A DNA stretch of 64,000 bases from CAVTWS01 sp964390555 (GCA_964390555.1 CAYMJU010000125.1:1-64000), one strand, 5' to 3'; positions 26,887 to 34,885 are shown, counted from the stretch's first letter. The notes: generated from the letters alone by a model not told the origin. Numbers and translations: made by a program.

Positions 26887-27639
26887 ATGAGGTACCGCGG
26901 CAAGGTGGCGTTCATCACCGGTGGCGCGATCGGGTTCGGGCGCGCCTTCGCCCGGGCGCTCGTCGCCGAAGGCGCGGCGGTCGCCATCGCCGACATCGAC
27001 CACGCGGCCGGCGAGGCCACGGCCGCCGAGATGCGCGCCACCGGCGCTCGAGCTGTCGCCGTGAGCTGCGACGTCGCCGACGAGGATCAGGTCGGCGACG
27101 CCGTCGCCAAGACGATCGCCGAGCTCGGCGGCATCGACGTCTGCATCAACAACGCCGGGCTCCACCTGCTGCACTACAACCAACCGTTCGGGCAACTCTC
27201 GCGTTCGGACCTCCGTCGACTGCTCGACGTCAACGTGGTCGGTATCGTCAACTGCACTCTCGCCTGCCAGGCGTCGATGAGGGAACGAGGTGGCGGTGCC
27301 GTCCTCAACATCTCGTCGATCGCCGGCTACATGAGCACCACCCCGTACGGCGTGTCGAAGGCGGCGGTGCGCAGCCTGACGATCGCCCTGGCGAGCGAAC
27401 TGGCCCCCGACAACATCCGGGTCAACGCCATCGCTCCCGGGCTCATGGCCACCGAAAATGCCGTCGCCGACCTGCCCCAGCAGTTGGTGGACGAGTTCGT
27501 CGATCGGCTACAGCTCGTGCATCGGCTGGGGCAGATGAGCGACATCGTCTCGGCGATGCTGTTCCTCTGCTCCGACGACGCCGGGTTCGTTACCGGCGAA
27601 ACCGTCAAGGTGAGCGGCGGCTATCCCCTCTCGCTTTGA
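26887..27639 (+). CDS. SDR family oxidoreductase
   Basis: A 250-residue classical SDR from ATG 26887 (MRYRGKVAFITGGAIGFGRAF). The cofactor loop TGGAIGFG and the acidic AIADIDH favour NAD. NNAGLH, a serine in NISSIAG and the catalytic YGVSKAA are present, with the C-terminal FVTGETVKVSGGYPLSL. The start is placed by the family N-terminus. Converges with the next SDR. Substrate unknown. Confidence 0.86.
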   Translation: MRYRGKVAFITGGAIGFGRAFARALVAEGAAVAIADIDHAAGEATAAEMRATGARAVAVSCDVADEDQVGDAVAKTIAELGGIDVCINNAGLHLLHYNQPFGQLSRSDLRRLLDVNVVGIVNCTLACQASMRERGGGAVLNISSIAGYMSTTPYGVSKAAVRSLTIALASELAPDNIRVNAIAPGLMATENAVADLPQQLVDEFVDRLQLVHRLGQMSDIVSAMLFLCSDDAGFVTGETVKVSGGYPLSL

Positions 27640-27670
27640 GCGGCCAGCGGCCGGGGACCGGCGGCACAAT

Positions 27671-28537
27671 CTAGCGGTGCTCGCGGCCGAGCTTCTCCCA
27701 TCGTTTCGAACCGGCTCGGATGAACCCGTCCTTCGCCCGGTCGGGCAGGAACCGATCGACGGTGCCCATGGCCCGCGCGTCGCGGCCGACGAGCTGACGG
27801 GACCGGGGCCGACGGGCGGTCAACGCCCGCTCGATTACTGCGGCAACCTTGTCGGCCGGCACGCCCTTGGTCCGACCCTCGATCGAGAAGCCACGACCGA
27901 CATCGACGTAGCGACCGTAGCGAGGGCGCGACTCGTCGTCGAGCAGCGATTCCATCTTGTCGATCTCGGCATCGGTCTTGTCCCAGATGGCGGTGATCAC
28001 CTCGCCCGGCTCGACGAGGGTGACCTTCACACCCTGGTCACGTAGCTCGTGGCGGAGACCCTCGGCGAGTGAACGGAGCGCGTGCTTGGTCGAGGCATAG
28101 GGGATGAGCGTGGGCGCAGTGACCCGCCCGGCGACCGAACCGACCAGGACCATCCGACCTTTCGCCGCTCGCACCGCCGGGATGAACGCCCGAGTCAGGG
28201 CGACGGGACCGAAGAAGTTGACCTCGAACACCCGACGCCAATCCTCGTCGGGCAACAGCTCGACGGGGCCGCCGACACCGATGCCGGCGTTGTTGACTAG
28301 CCCGTCGAGCCGACCGCCCTGCTCGTCGCGGATCCGCTCGACCGCGGCGGCGATGTGGTCGGGTTCGACCACATCGAGGATCAGGGGCCGCACCCCGCTG
28401 ATCGACGCGGCCAAACGGTCGGCGTCGGCCTGCTTGCGCACGCCGGCGTACACCGTCCAGCCACCCGACGCCAGGCGCCGAGCCGTCGCCTCGCCGATAC
28501 CGGTCGACGTGCCGGTGACCAAGACGGTGCGGGCCAT
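27671..28537 (-). CDS. SDR family oxidoreductase
   Basis: A 288-residue SDR: VLVTGTSTGIGEATARRL, NNAGIGVGGPVELL, a serine in VGSVAG and catalytic YASTKHALRSL. The YASTKHA block and the long basic C-terminus (RRPRSRQLVGRDARAMGTVDRFLPDR) resemble retinol-dehydrogenase/DHRS-like members. Its ATG overlaps the TGA of the glutathione peroxidase gene by one base (TGATG), so it is translationally coupled to and probably co-transcribed with that selenoprotein gene. Confidence 0.86.
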   Translation of the reverse strand: MARTVLVTGTSTGIGEATARRLASGGWTVYAGVRKQADADRLAASISGVRPLILDVVEPDHIAAAVERIRDEQGGRLDGLVNNAGIGVGGPVELLPDEDWRRVFEVNFFGPVALTRAFIPAVRAAKGRMVLVGSVAGRVTAPTLIPYASTKHALRSLAEGLRHELRDQGVKVTLVEPGEVITAIWDKTDAEIDKMESLLDDESRPRYGRYVDVGRGFSIEGRTKGVPADKVAAVIERALTARRPRSRQLVGRDARAMGTVDRFLPDRAKDGFIRAGSKRWEKLGREHR

Positions 28538-29016
28538 CAGAGAAGCGCCTCCACGTCGGCCCGGATGTCTTCGGGAGCGGCGATCGGTCCGTAGCGGGCG
28601 ATCACGCTCCCCGACCCGTCTACGAGGAACTTGGTGAAGTTCCAGCCGATATCGGGGTTTCCCTTCTCGTCGGCGTGGGCGGCCTTGAGCATCTGGTACA
28701 GCTCACAGGCGCCGTCGCCGTTGACCTCGATCTTCGAGAACAGCGGGAAGTTGACGTCGTAGTTCTCGGTGGCGAAAGCCAAGATCTCGGCGTCGGTACC
28801 CGGTTCCTGGGCGCCGAACTGGTTGCAGGGGAAGCCGAGGACGGTGAATCCTCGACCGCTCAGCTCGTCGTGCAGAGTACGCAGACCTGCGTACTGAGGC
28901 GTGAGGCCTCATTGACTGGCGACGTTGACGATCAGGCAGGCCGTGCCCGCATACGTCGAGAAGTTCACCGCCTCACCGATGATCGAGGCCATCTCGAGGT
29001 CGTGGAACGTGGTCAT
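28537..29016 (-). CDS. Glutathione peroxidase family selenoprotein (in-frame TGA at the catalytic position)
   Basis: Thiol peroxidase reducing hydroperoxides. Read as one frame from ATG 29016 (GGGAG seven bases upstream) with TGA at 28911-28909 as selenocysteine, it has 159 residues. The TGA falls exactly at the GPx catalytic position: VNVASQ-U-GLTPQY (residue 36). The sequence is GPx-like on both sides: TVLGFPCNQFGAQEPGTDAEI (catalytic Gln), then NFPLFSKIEVNG and DIGWNFTKFLVDGSG (catalytic Trp and Asn). A SECIS-like hairpin with the E. coli-type GCAGGTCTGC apex follows TGA. Without readthrough only 35 residues form. The partner thiol is probably mycothiol or thioredoxin rather than glutathione. 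Ends overlapping the SDR start. Confidence 0.88.
28876..28911 (-). promoter_or_regulatory. Bacterial SECIS element with UGA (selenocysteine) codon
   Basis: On the minus strand TGA (28911-28909) is followed 13 bases later by AGTACGC-AGGTCT-GCGTACT: a perfect 7-bp stem (28895-28889 with 28882-28876), extended by A-T and G-C pairs to an apical GT. The apex GCAGGTCTGC is identical to that of the E. coli fdhF SECIS, the SelB binding site. The GGU is 21 bases after UGA versus 18 in fdhF. A second inverted repeat, TGAGGC-CTCAC-GCCTCA, starts at the UGA itself. Confidence 0.85.
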
Positions 29017-29080
29017 GCGTGATCTCCCTTGTTACTTCGACGAAACTAGTTCAACCGAGCTCGACTGAGGAGCGATCGCC

Positions 29081-29917
29081 ATGTCCGGTCACGAACTGTT
29101 CCAGCTGATTCCCGACGGTGAGCGGGCCTATCTCGTGCCGCAGCCGGCCGAGTCGACCGAGGGGCGTGACGTGGTGTTCAGCGGGCAGCTGATGGCTCAG
29201 TCGCTCGTCGCGTCATACCTGGTGGCTGGTGAGACCAAGACCGTGCGGTCGGTGCACTCGATCTTCGCCCGGGCCGGGTCGTACCTCGCGCCGCTCCAGC
29301 TGACGGTCGATTCGATGCAGGCCGGCCGATCGTGGGCCAGCGACACCGTGACGGCGACCCAGGGCGGCAAGTTGCTCACCCGATCGCTCGTGTTGCTGCA
29401 CACCCCCGATCCCGACCTGTTCCGGCACGCCTCCGCAGCGCCCGACGTGCCGGGACCTGACGGGCTCACCGACGAACCCTCGCTCACCTTCCCCGATGCC
29501 ATCACCCGCTTCGTGCCCGGTACCACGATGTCGCCGGGAGGCACGGCGTCGCTGTACACCTGGCACCGTTTCCCGGGCGAGCTCGGCTCGCAGGCCGAGC
29601 ACCAGGGCCTGGTCGCCTGGGCGACCTGCGGGGCGCCGATCGGGCTGGCGATGCGCGACCACGGCGACGTGGTCACGATCAGCCAGGCCCACCGGACGGT
29701 GTCGACCGGCGTGATCGCCCACACGATCCACTTCCTCGACGACCTCGACGCCACCGAGTGGCTGCTGATAGCGCACGACGCCGCCCACGCCGGCGTGGGC
29801 CGCGTGCACGGCACCGGTCAGGTGTTCACCGCCGACGGCCGACTGGTCGCCACGTTCTCCCAGGATTCGATGGCCCGCGCCGCCGCCGGCCCACTCGACC
29901 CCTCACGCGCCATGTAA
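29081..29917 (+). CDS. tesB: Acyl-CoA thioesterase II (TesB-like)
   Basis: A 278-residue double hot-dog thioesterase that hydrolyses acyl-CoA to free acid and CoA. The first domain has FSGQLMAQSLVASYLV and SVHSIFARAGSYLAPLQLTVDSMQAGRSWASDTVTATQGGK; the second has ATCGAPIGLAMRD, HTIHFLDDLDATEWLLIAHDAAHAG and GRVHGTGQVFTADGRLVATFSQDS. Catalytic positions (Asp and Gln/Thr of TesB) look kept. ATG 29081 with GAGGAGCGAT before it. Divergent from the selenoprotein gene with 64 bp between starts; its 3' end overlaps the opposing SRPBCC gene by 15 bp. Confidence 0.88.
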   Translation: MSGHELFQLIPDGERAYLVPQPAESTEGRDVVFSGQLMAQSLVASYLVAGETKTVRSVHSIFARAGSYLAPLQLTVDSMQAGRSWASDTVTATQGGKLLTRSLVLLHTPDPDLFRHASAAPDVPGPDGLTDEPSLTFPDAITRFVPGTTMSPGGTASLYTWHRFPGELGSQAEHQGLVAWATCGAPIGLAMRDHGDVVTISQAHRTVSTGVIAHTIHFLDDLDATEWLLIAHDAAHAGVGRVHGTGQVFTADGRLVATFSQDSMARAAAGPLDPSRAM

Positions 29918-30304
29918 CGCGACGAGGTGGCCGAGGTACATGGTCCAGCCTTCGGTGTGGCGGGTGGCGGCGTCGGAGTCGGGGAGGCCGGTGTGGCGGA
30001 GGCGCACGATGGTGTCGTCGCCGTCGGGCGTGAGATCGATCTCTACGGTCGTCGACCCGGGTGGTATGCCGTTGTTCCCGGTCCAGCCCCAGGTGAACAC
30101 CACACGTCGGTCGGTGACCACCTCGACGAACTCGCCCTGCGCCACGGCATCGGCGTTGACGGTGACGGTCATGACGCCACCCGGCCGGGCGTCGAGCTCG
30201 GCGGCGGTCCCCATCCACTGAACCATGTGCTCGGCATCGACGAGGTGGCGAAACACGGTGGAGGGTCGGGCCTCGATCCGCACGGTCATGTCGACGTCGG
30301 TCAT
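29903..30304 (-). CDS. SRPBCC/AHSA1 family protein
   Basis: A 133-residue START-like fold protein of the AHSA1 group: VDMTVRIEARPSTVFRHLVDAEHMVQWMG at the start and TEGWTMYLGHLVALHGA at the end are typical. Its ATG (30304) overlaps the stop of the upstream ArsR gene (TGATG). ArsR-AHSA1 pairs are common in actinobacteria and are thought to be self-regulated units, with AHSA1 acting as a ligand-binding or chaperone-like protein. An in-frame GTG at 30307 is less likely. Confidence 0.82.
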   Translation of the reverse strand: MTDVDMTVRIEARPSTVFRHLVDAEHMVQWMGTAAELDARPGGVMTVTVNADAVAQGEFVEVVTDRRVVFTWGWTGNNGIPPGSTTVEIDLTPDGDDTIVRLRHTGLPDSDAATRHTEGWTMYLGHLVALHGA

Positions 30305-30651
30305 CACGATTCCCTCTTCCGGTTCTTGCGACGCGCCCGTTCAGGCCAGTCGGTCTGCTCGCTGACGCGTTTCAACGCCTGAAGCTGTGCGTCCCACATC
30401 TCGTCGAGGTAGCTACGAACTTCGGCCAGAGCCGCCGGCTGCGCCCGGTACCACCGCTTGGTGCCGTCGCGTCGAACAGCGACCAGATCGGCATCTTCGA
30501 GCACCCGGAGGTGCTGGGAGATCGCCGGCCGGCTCGACGTGAAATGCGACGCGATCGTGCCCGCGGTGAGCTCGCCCTCCGCGACCAGTCGGAGGATCTC
30601 ACGCCGGGTCGGGTCGGCGATCGCCTTCAGCGCGAGGTCCACGGACCTCAC
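30304..30651 (-). CDS. ArsR family transcriptional regulator
   Basis: A 115-residue winged-helix regulator: IADPTRREILRLVAEGELTAGTIASHF, then the recognition helix SSRPAISQHLRVLEDADLV and wing RRDGTKRWYRAQP. No cysteine metal-binding motif (no ELCVCDL) is seen, so it does not sense metal in the ArsR way; it matches the group paired with AHSA1 proteins. The GTG at 30651 is used. It is divergent from the mycothiol-type protein at 30721 and probably controls both directions through the 69-bp gap. Confidence 0.83.
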   Translation of the reverse strand: MRSVDLALKAIADPTRREILRLVAEGELTAGTIASHFTSSRPAISQHLRVLEDADLVAVRRDGTKRWYRAQPAALAEVRSYLDEMWDAQLQALKRVSEQTDWPERARRKNRKRES

Positions 30652-30671
30652 GGTAGCGCGATCCAGTCGGA

Positions 30672-30707
30672 GTTAGTAATGTGCTGCTTTCGTAAGCATC
30701 ATCTAAC
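30672..30707. promoter_or_regulatory. Candidate ArsR operator in a divergent gap
   Basis: The gap between arsR and the 30721 gene is AT-rich compared with its surroundings and contains an imperfect dyad: outer arms GTTAG (30672) and CTAAC (30703), inner arms ATGTGCT and AGCATCAT-like. ArsR proteins bind such imperfect palindromes overlapping promoters. No clean -35/-10 pair can be assigned. Confidence 0.35.
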
Positions 30708-30720
30708 GATTGAGGAACCC

Positions 30721-31269
30721 ATGGACACCACCGATCTCGAAGCCGCCCTCACCAACACCGGTCGCCTCGTCCGAGGCATCGCGCCGGACCAGTGGGACAC
30801 GCCGACACCGTGTTCGGAGTGGAACACCCGCCAGCTGGTCAACCACACCACCTGGGCGATGCACATGTTCGAGTCCGTCCACAACGGCACCGCGCCGCGG
30901 CCCGGCGAGGACGACCTGCTCGGTGACGACCCGGCCGGGTCGTTCGATGCCCAGGCGGCTCGCACCGTTGGGGCCTGGAAAGCCGTCGACCCCGAGTCGA
31001 TGGTCACCGTCGGTCCAGGCCCGATGCCGGCGCCCATGGCGATGAACATCAACCTGCTCGACACGTTCACCCACGGCTGGGACATCGCCACCGCGACCGG
31101 CCAAGCCGCGAACCTCGAGGAGGGCTTGAGCGCCCGGGTCCTCGCCGGGGCCCAGATGCTTCTCAACCCCGAGGTCCGGTCGTTCGCCGGGTTCGACGAC
31201 GCCATCGAGGTCGCAGGCGGCGCGTCGAGCGCCGAGCAGCTGATCGCCTACCTCGGCCGGCGGCCGTGA
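30721..31269 (+). CDS. TIGR03086-type DinB/mycothiol-dependent maleylpyruvate isomerase-like protein
   Basis: A 182-residue helical-bundle protein of the DinB/MDMPI superfamily used with mycothiol in actinobacteria. Typical features are TPTPCSEWNTRQLVNHTTWAMHMF (first metal histidine region) and FTHGWDIATATGQ (HxxD region, second site), the pattern of TIGR03086. The start is ATG 30721, following TTGAGGAACCC. The stop overlaps the next gene (GTGA). Probably a mycothiol-dependent transferase or detoxification enzyme; substrate unknown. Confidence 0.82.
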   Translation: MDTTDLEAALTNTGRLVRGIAPDQWDTPTPCSEWNTRQLVNHTTWAMHMFESVHNGTAPRPGEDDLLGDDPAGSFDAQAARTVGAWKAVDPESMVTVGPGPMPAPMAMNINLLDTFTHGWDIATATGQAANLEEGLSARVLAGAQMLLNPEVRSFAGFDDAIEVAGGASSAEQLIAYLGRRP

Positions 31270-31949
31270 CGGTCGCGACCCGGGAGGAGTGGCTCACGGC
31301 CCGGCTGGCTCTGCTCGATCGGGAGAAGGCGCACCTGCGTGAGCGCGATGCCCTCGCCGCGGCGCGGCGCGACCTGCCGTGGGTGCGCATCGACGAGGCG
31401 TACTCGTTCGACGCGGTCGACGACGACCGGACCGGGCTCGCGCTCGCCGACTTGTTCGACGGCCGACGGCAACTGCTCGTGTACCACTTCATGCTCGGCG
31501 ACGAATGGACCGAGGGCTGCCCGAGCTGCTCGTTCTGGGCCGACAGCTTCGACGGCACGGGCATGCACCTCGCCCACCGCGACGTCACCCTCGTTGCCGT
31601 GTCGCGCGGGCCGGTCGAGACGATCCGGGACTACAAGCAACGCATGGGCTGGAGCTTTCCCTGGTACTCGTCGGCCGGCACCCCCTTCAACGAGGACTTC
31701 GGAGTCAGGGGTCGCTCGTACAACTACCGCCCGGCTGATCCGCCGATCGACGAGATGCCCGGCTTGAGCGCCTTCATCCGCGACGACGGCGCCGTGTACC
31801 ACACGTACTCGTGCTACTCCCGCGGCCTCGACGGCTTCAACGCCGCCTACCAATTGCTCGACGTCGCCCCTAAGGGCCGCGACGAGGACAGCCTGCCCTG
31901 GCCGATGGCCTGGCTCCACCGTCACGACGCCTACGAAGACCACGCGTGA
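31266..31949 (+). CDS. DUF899 family thioredoxin-like protein
   Basis: A 227-residue protein of DUF899, a thioredoxin-fold family. It has the family CxxC-type site GCPSCSFWADSFDG, flanked by LLVYHFMLGDEWTEG and the block DVTLVAVSRGPVETIRDYKQRMGWSFPWYSSAGTPFNEDFGV. The C-terminal AVYHTYSCYSRGLD is also conserved. It shares a GTGA overlap with the upstream mycothiol-type gene, so both are likely one redox/thiol unit regulated by the divergent ArsR. Confidence 0.85.
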   Translation: MTVATREEWLTARLALLDREKAHLRERDALAAARRDLPWVRIDEAYSFDAVDDDRTGLALADLFDGRRQLLVYHFMLGDEWTEGCPSCSFWADSFDGTGMHLAHRDVTLVAVSRGPVETIRDYKQRMGWSFPWYSSAGTPFNEDFGVRGRSYNYRPADPPIDEMPGLSAFIRDDGAVYHTYSCYSRGLDGFNAAYQLLDVAPKGRDEDSLPWPMAWLHRHDAYEDHA

Positions 31950-31970
31950 CCCGGCCACCACTGGTGTCTG

Positions 31971-32011
31971 TGTGAACGGTCACGCCCCAGCATGGGACGT
32001 AACCGTTCACA
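31971..32011. terminator. Long hairpin between convergent genes (bidirectional terminator-like)
   Basis: TGTGAACGGT (31971-31980) and ACCGTTCACA (32002-32011) are a perfect 10-bp inverted repeat. The 21-base interior also pairs (ACG-CCCA...TGGG-CGT), giving one long hairpin. It lies between the convergent DUF899 and cysNC genes and includes the cysNC stop codon. There is no long T-run on either side. Confidence 0.6.
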
Positions 32012-33905
32012 GAATGACGACGCTGCGGAGGTGGGTGTAGATAACGGTGGCGGCGGCTTCGGGTGACATGGTTGTGGTGTCGACGGTCAGCTCGGCGTTC
32101 TCGGGCGGCTCGTATGGCGAGTCGATCCCGGTGAAGTTGGCCAGCTCACCGCGGCGGGCCTTGGCGTAGAGGCCCTTGGGGTCGCGCGACTCGGCGACGG
32201 CGAGCGGCGTGTCGACGTACACCTCGATGAACTCGCCGGCATCGATGCTCTCGCGCACCATCTGACGCTCGGATCGGAACGGCGAGATGAAGCTCACCAG
32301 CACGACGAGACCGGCGTCGGCCATCAGTTTGGCGGTCTCGCCGACCCGGCGGATGTTCTCGACCCGGTCGGCCTCGGTGAAGCCGAGGTCGCGGTTGAGG
32401 CCGTGCCGCACGTTGTCGCCGTCGAGCAGGTACGTGTGCACGCCCTCGGCGTGGAGCCGGGCCTCGAGCAAGTTGGCGATCGTCGACTTGCCCGACCCCG
32501 ACAGGCCCGTGAACCACACGACCACCGGCCGGTGCCCGTTCAGCGCGGATCGAGCCATCTTGTCGACGGTGACGCTCTGCCAGTGGATGTTCTGCGAACG
32601 CCGCAGGGCGAAGTGGATGAGGCCACACCCGACCGTCACGTTGGTCATCCGGTCGACCACGATGAACCCGCCGGTGTCGCGCACCTCGTCGTAGGCATCG
32701 AACGGCACCGCCCGATCGAGCGAGATGTTGCACACGCCGATCTCGTTGAGCTCGAGCGTGGTCGCCGCCGAGTGCTCGAGGGTGTTCACGTTGACCCGGT
32801 ACTTCGGATGCCCGATGGTGGCTCCGACGGTGCGCGTGCCGATCTTCAGCAGGTACGGGCGCGATGGCAGCATCGGCTGGTCGTGCATCCACACCACGTG
32901 GGCTTCGAACTGATCGGCGACACCTGCGGGAGCGGACCCGGCGCAGAGCAGGTCACCGCGGCTCAAGTCGATCTCGTCGGCCAGGGTGACGGTGACCGAC
33001 TGGCCGGCGACGGCGACGTCGAGGTCGCCGTCGAAGGTCACGATGCGCTCGACGGTGGACTCGGTGCCCGACGGCAGAGCGCGCACCCGGTCGCCCGGCC
33101 GCACGGTCCCAGCCGCGATCTGGCCCGAGAAGCCGCGGAAGTCGAGGTTGGGCCGGTTCACCGACTGGACCCACATGCGCAGCGGTCCGGCGGCGCGGTC
33201 GTCGTCGACCGGGACGGTCTCGAGATGCTCCATGAGCGTCGGCCCCGAGTACCACGGGGTGTTGGCGCTGGCCTCGACGATGTTGTCGCCCTTCAGCGCC
33301 GAGAGGGGGATCACGGTGATGTCGGTGAGGTCGATCTGGGCCGCGAACTCCCGATATTCGGCCTCGATGTCGGCCAACCGCTCGGGCGAGTACTCGACGA
33401 GGTCCATCTTGTTGACGGCCAGCACGATGCGCCGAATGCCGAGCAACGACACCAGGTAGCTGTGGCGCCGGGTCTGGGTGAGCACACCCTTGCGGGCGTC
33501 GATGAGGATCACGGCCAGGTCCGCGGTCGACGCGCCGGTCACCATGTTGCGGGTGTACTGCTCGTGGCCGGGCGTGTCGGCGACGATGAACTTGCGCCGT
33601 TCGGTCGAGAAGAACCGGTAGGCGACGTCGATCGTGATGCCTTGCTCACGTTCGGCTTGAAGGCCGTCGAGCAGGAGGGCGAAGTCGATCTCGTCGCCCT
33701 GCGTGCCGACCTTCTTCGAGTCGGCGGCTACGGCGGCGAGGTGATCCTCGAACACGAGGTGGGACTCGTACAGCAACCGGCCGATGAGGGTGCTCTTGCC
33801 GTCGTCGACCGACCCGCACGTGATGAACCGCAGCAGGGTCTTGTGCTGATGGGCGTGGAGGTAGGCGTCGATGTCGGTGGCGATGAGATCCGATGCGTGC
33901 GCCAT
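32007..33905 (-). CDS. cysNC: Bifunctional sulfate adenylyltransferase large subunit / adenylylsulfate kinase
   Basis: A 632-residue fusion. The N-terminal EF-Tu-like GTPase CysN (P-loop GSVDDGKST, DTPGHEQYTRNM, NKMD) drives ATP sulfurylase; the C-terminal CysC kinase (P-loop GLSGSGKST, about residue 460, with DGDNVRHGLNRDLGF) phosphorylates APS to PAPS. This is the actinobacterial fusion form. The ATG at 33905 overlaps the cysD TGA (TGATG). It acts in assimilatory sulfate activation in the cytoplasm; a longer N-terminal frame is not supported. Confidence 0.95.
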   Translation of the reverse strand: MAHASDLIATDIDAYLHAHQHKTLLRFITCGSVDDGKSTLIGRLLYESHLVFEDHLAAVAADSKKVGTQGDEIDFALLLDGLQAEREQGITIDVAYRFFSTERRKFIVADTPGHEQYTRNMVTGASTADLAVILIDARKGVLTQTRRHSYLVSLLGIRRIVLAVNKMDLVEYSPERLADIEAEYREFAAQIDLTDITVIPLSALKGDNIVEASANTPWYSGPTLMEHLETVPVDDDRAAGPLRMWVQSVNRPNLDFRGFSGQIAAGTVRPGDRVRALPSGTESTVERIVTFDGDLDVAVAGQSVTVTLADEIDLSRGDLLCAGSAPAGVADQFEAHVVWMHDQPMLPSRPYLLKIGTRTVGATIGHPKYRVNVNTLEHSAATTLELNEIGVCNISLDRAVPFDAYDEVRDTGGFIVVDRMTNVTVGCGLIHFALRRSQNIHWQSVTVDKMARSALNGHRPVVVWFTGLSGSGKSTIANLLEARLHAEGVHTYLLDGDNVRHGLNRDLGFTEADRVENIRRVGETAKLMADAGLVVLVSFISPFRSERQMVRESIDAGEFIEVYVDTPLAVAESRDPKGLYAKARRGELANFTGIDSPYEPPENAELTVDTTTMSPEAAATVIYTHLRSVVIL

Positions 33906-34828
33906 CAGAAGTACCCCTCCTGCTTCTTCTTCTCCATCGAGCCCGACGAGTCGTGGTCGATCACCCGGCCCTGGCGTTCCGACGTGGTGGTGAGCAACAT
34001 CTCCTGGATGATGTCGGTGAGCGTCGCCGCCTCGGACTCGATCGCTCCTGTGAGCGGGTAGCAACCGAGAGTCCGGAACCGTACGTTCAAGATCTCGGGT
34101 TCCTCACCGGGGTCGAGCGGCATGCGGTCGTCGTCGACCATGATCAAGGTGCCGTTGCGTCGAACAACGGGCCGCGGCGCCGAGAAGTACAGCGGCACGA
34201 TCGGGATCTGTTCGAGGTGGATGTACTGCCACACGTCGAGCTCGGTCCAGTTCGACAGCGGAAAGACCCGCAGCGACTCACCGGGCGCGTGGCGCACGTT
34301 GTACAGCGACCACAGCTCCGGCCGTTGCTGGCGCGGATCCCACTGGTGCTGGGGCGAGCGCACCGAGAAGACCCGCTCTTTGGACCGCGACTTCTCCTCG
34401 TCGCGGCGGGCGCCGCCGAACGCCAGGTCGAAGCCCCACTTGTCGATCGCCTGCTTGAGCCCCTCGGTCTTCCACATGTCGGTGTGCAGCGCCGACCCGT
34501 GATCGAACGGGTTGATGCCCTGGGCGACGCAGTCGGGGTTCGAGTGGACGAGCAGCTCGAGACCGAGCCGCTCGGTGAGCGACGACCGGAACGCGTACAT
34601 CTCCTGGAACTTCCACGTCGTGTCCACGTGCATGAGCGGGAACGGCGGGCGGGACGGGTAGAACGCCTTCATCGCCAGGTGCACCATGCACGAGCTGTCC
34701 TTGCCGATCGAGTACAGCATCACCGGGCGCTCGGCCTCGGCCACCGCCTCGCGGATGATCTGGATCGACTCGGCTTCGAGTCGCTGCAGATGGGTGAGCC
34801 GCTCGGGCTCGATCGAGGTGGTGGTCAT
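33905..34828 (-). CDS. cysD: Sulfate adenylyltransferase small subunit
   Basis: A 307-residue PP-loop ATP sulfurylase subunit: it joins ATP and sulfate to give APS. The PP-loop is MLYSIGKDSSCMVHLAMKAFYP, followed by PLMHVDTTWKFQEMY and LAFGGARRDEEKSRSKER, all conserved. Length normal. It is the first gene of the cysD-cysNC operon, which is preceded by an operator-like inverted repeat and a divergent-side Rrf2 regulator gene on the same strand. Confidence 0.95.
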   Translation of the reverse strand: MTTTSIEPERLTHLQRLEAESIQIIREAVAEAERPVMLYSIGKDSSCMVHLAMKAFYPSRPPFPLMHVDTTWKFQEMYAFRSSLTERLGLELLVHSNPDCVAQGINPFDHGSALHTDMWKTEGLKQAIDKWGFDLAFGGARRDEEKSRSKERVFSVRSPQHQWDPRQQRPELWSLYNVRHAPGESLRVFPLSNWTELDVWQYIHLEQIPIVPLYFSAPRPVVRRNGTLIMVDDDRMPLDPGEEPEILNVRFRTLGCYPLTGAIESEAATLTDIIQEMLLTTTSERQGRVIDHDSSGSMEKKKQEGYF

Positions 34829-34853
34829 GTGCGCTCCGACTGATCACGGCCGG

Positions 34854-34885
34854 TTGTCGGTAATGTCGGCAACATATACCGACAA
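34854..34885 (-). promoter_or_regulatory. Operator-like inverted repeat upstream of cysD
   Basis: TTGTCGGTA (34854-34862) and TACCGACAA (34877-34885) form a perfect 9-bp inverted repeat with 14 bases between, containing ATGTCGG and CAACATA. On the minus strand TTGTCG at the start of the dyad could serve as the -35 region. It lies 25-57 bases before the cysD ATG and 35 bases after the rrf2 stop, so the flanking Rrf2 protein is the likely ligand. Confidence 0.65.

Noticed and set aside
28537..28782. Short protein from the first methionine after TGA as the real glutathione peroxidase product
   Set aside because: It lacks the catalytic loop and the Gln motif; the full frame through TGA restores all GPx motifs.
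28909..28911. TGA as a simple nonsense mutation
   Set aside because: It falls exactly at the catalytic position and is followed by a SECIS-type hairpin with the fdhF apex; decay would not predict either.
29081..29917. tRNA or rRNA gene within the window
   Set aside because: No cloverleaf or rRNA segments were recognised in this or any gap; all of the dense sequence is accounted for by proteins.
32403..34061. Plus-strand 552-residue frame opposite cysNC
   Set aside because: It overlaps a well-supported gene and is a compositional shadow.
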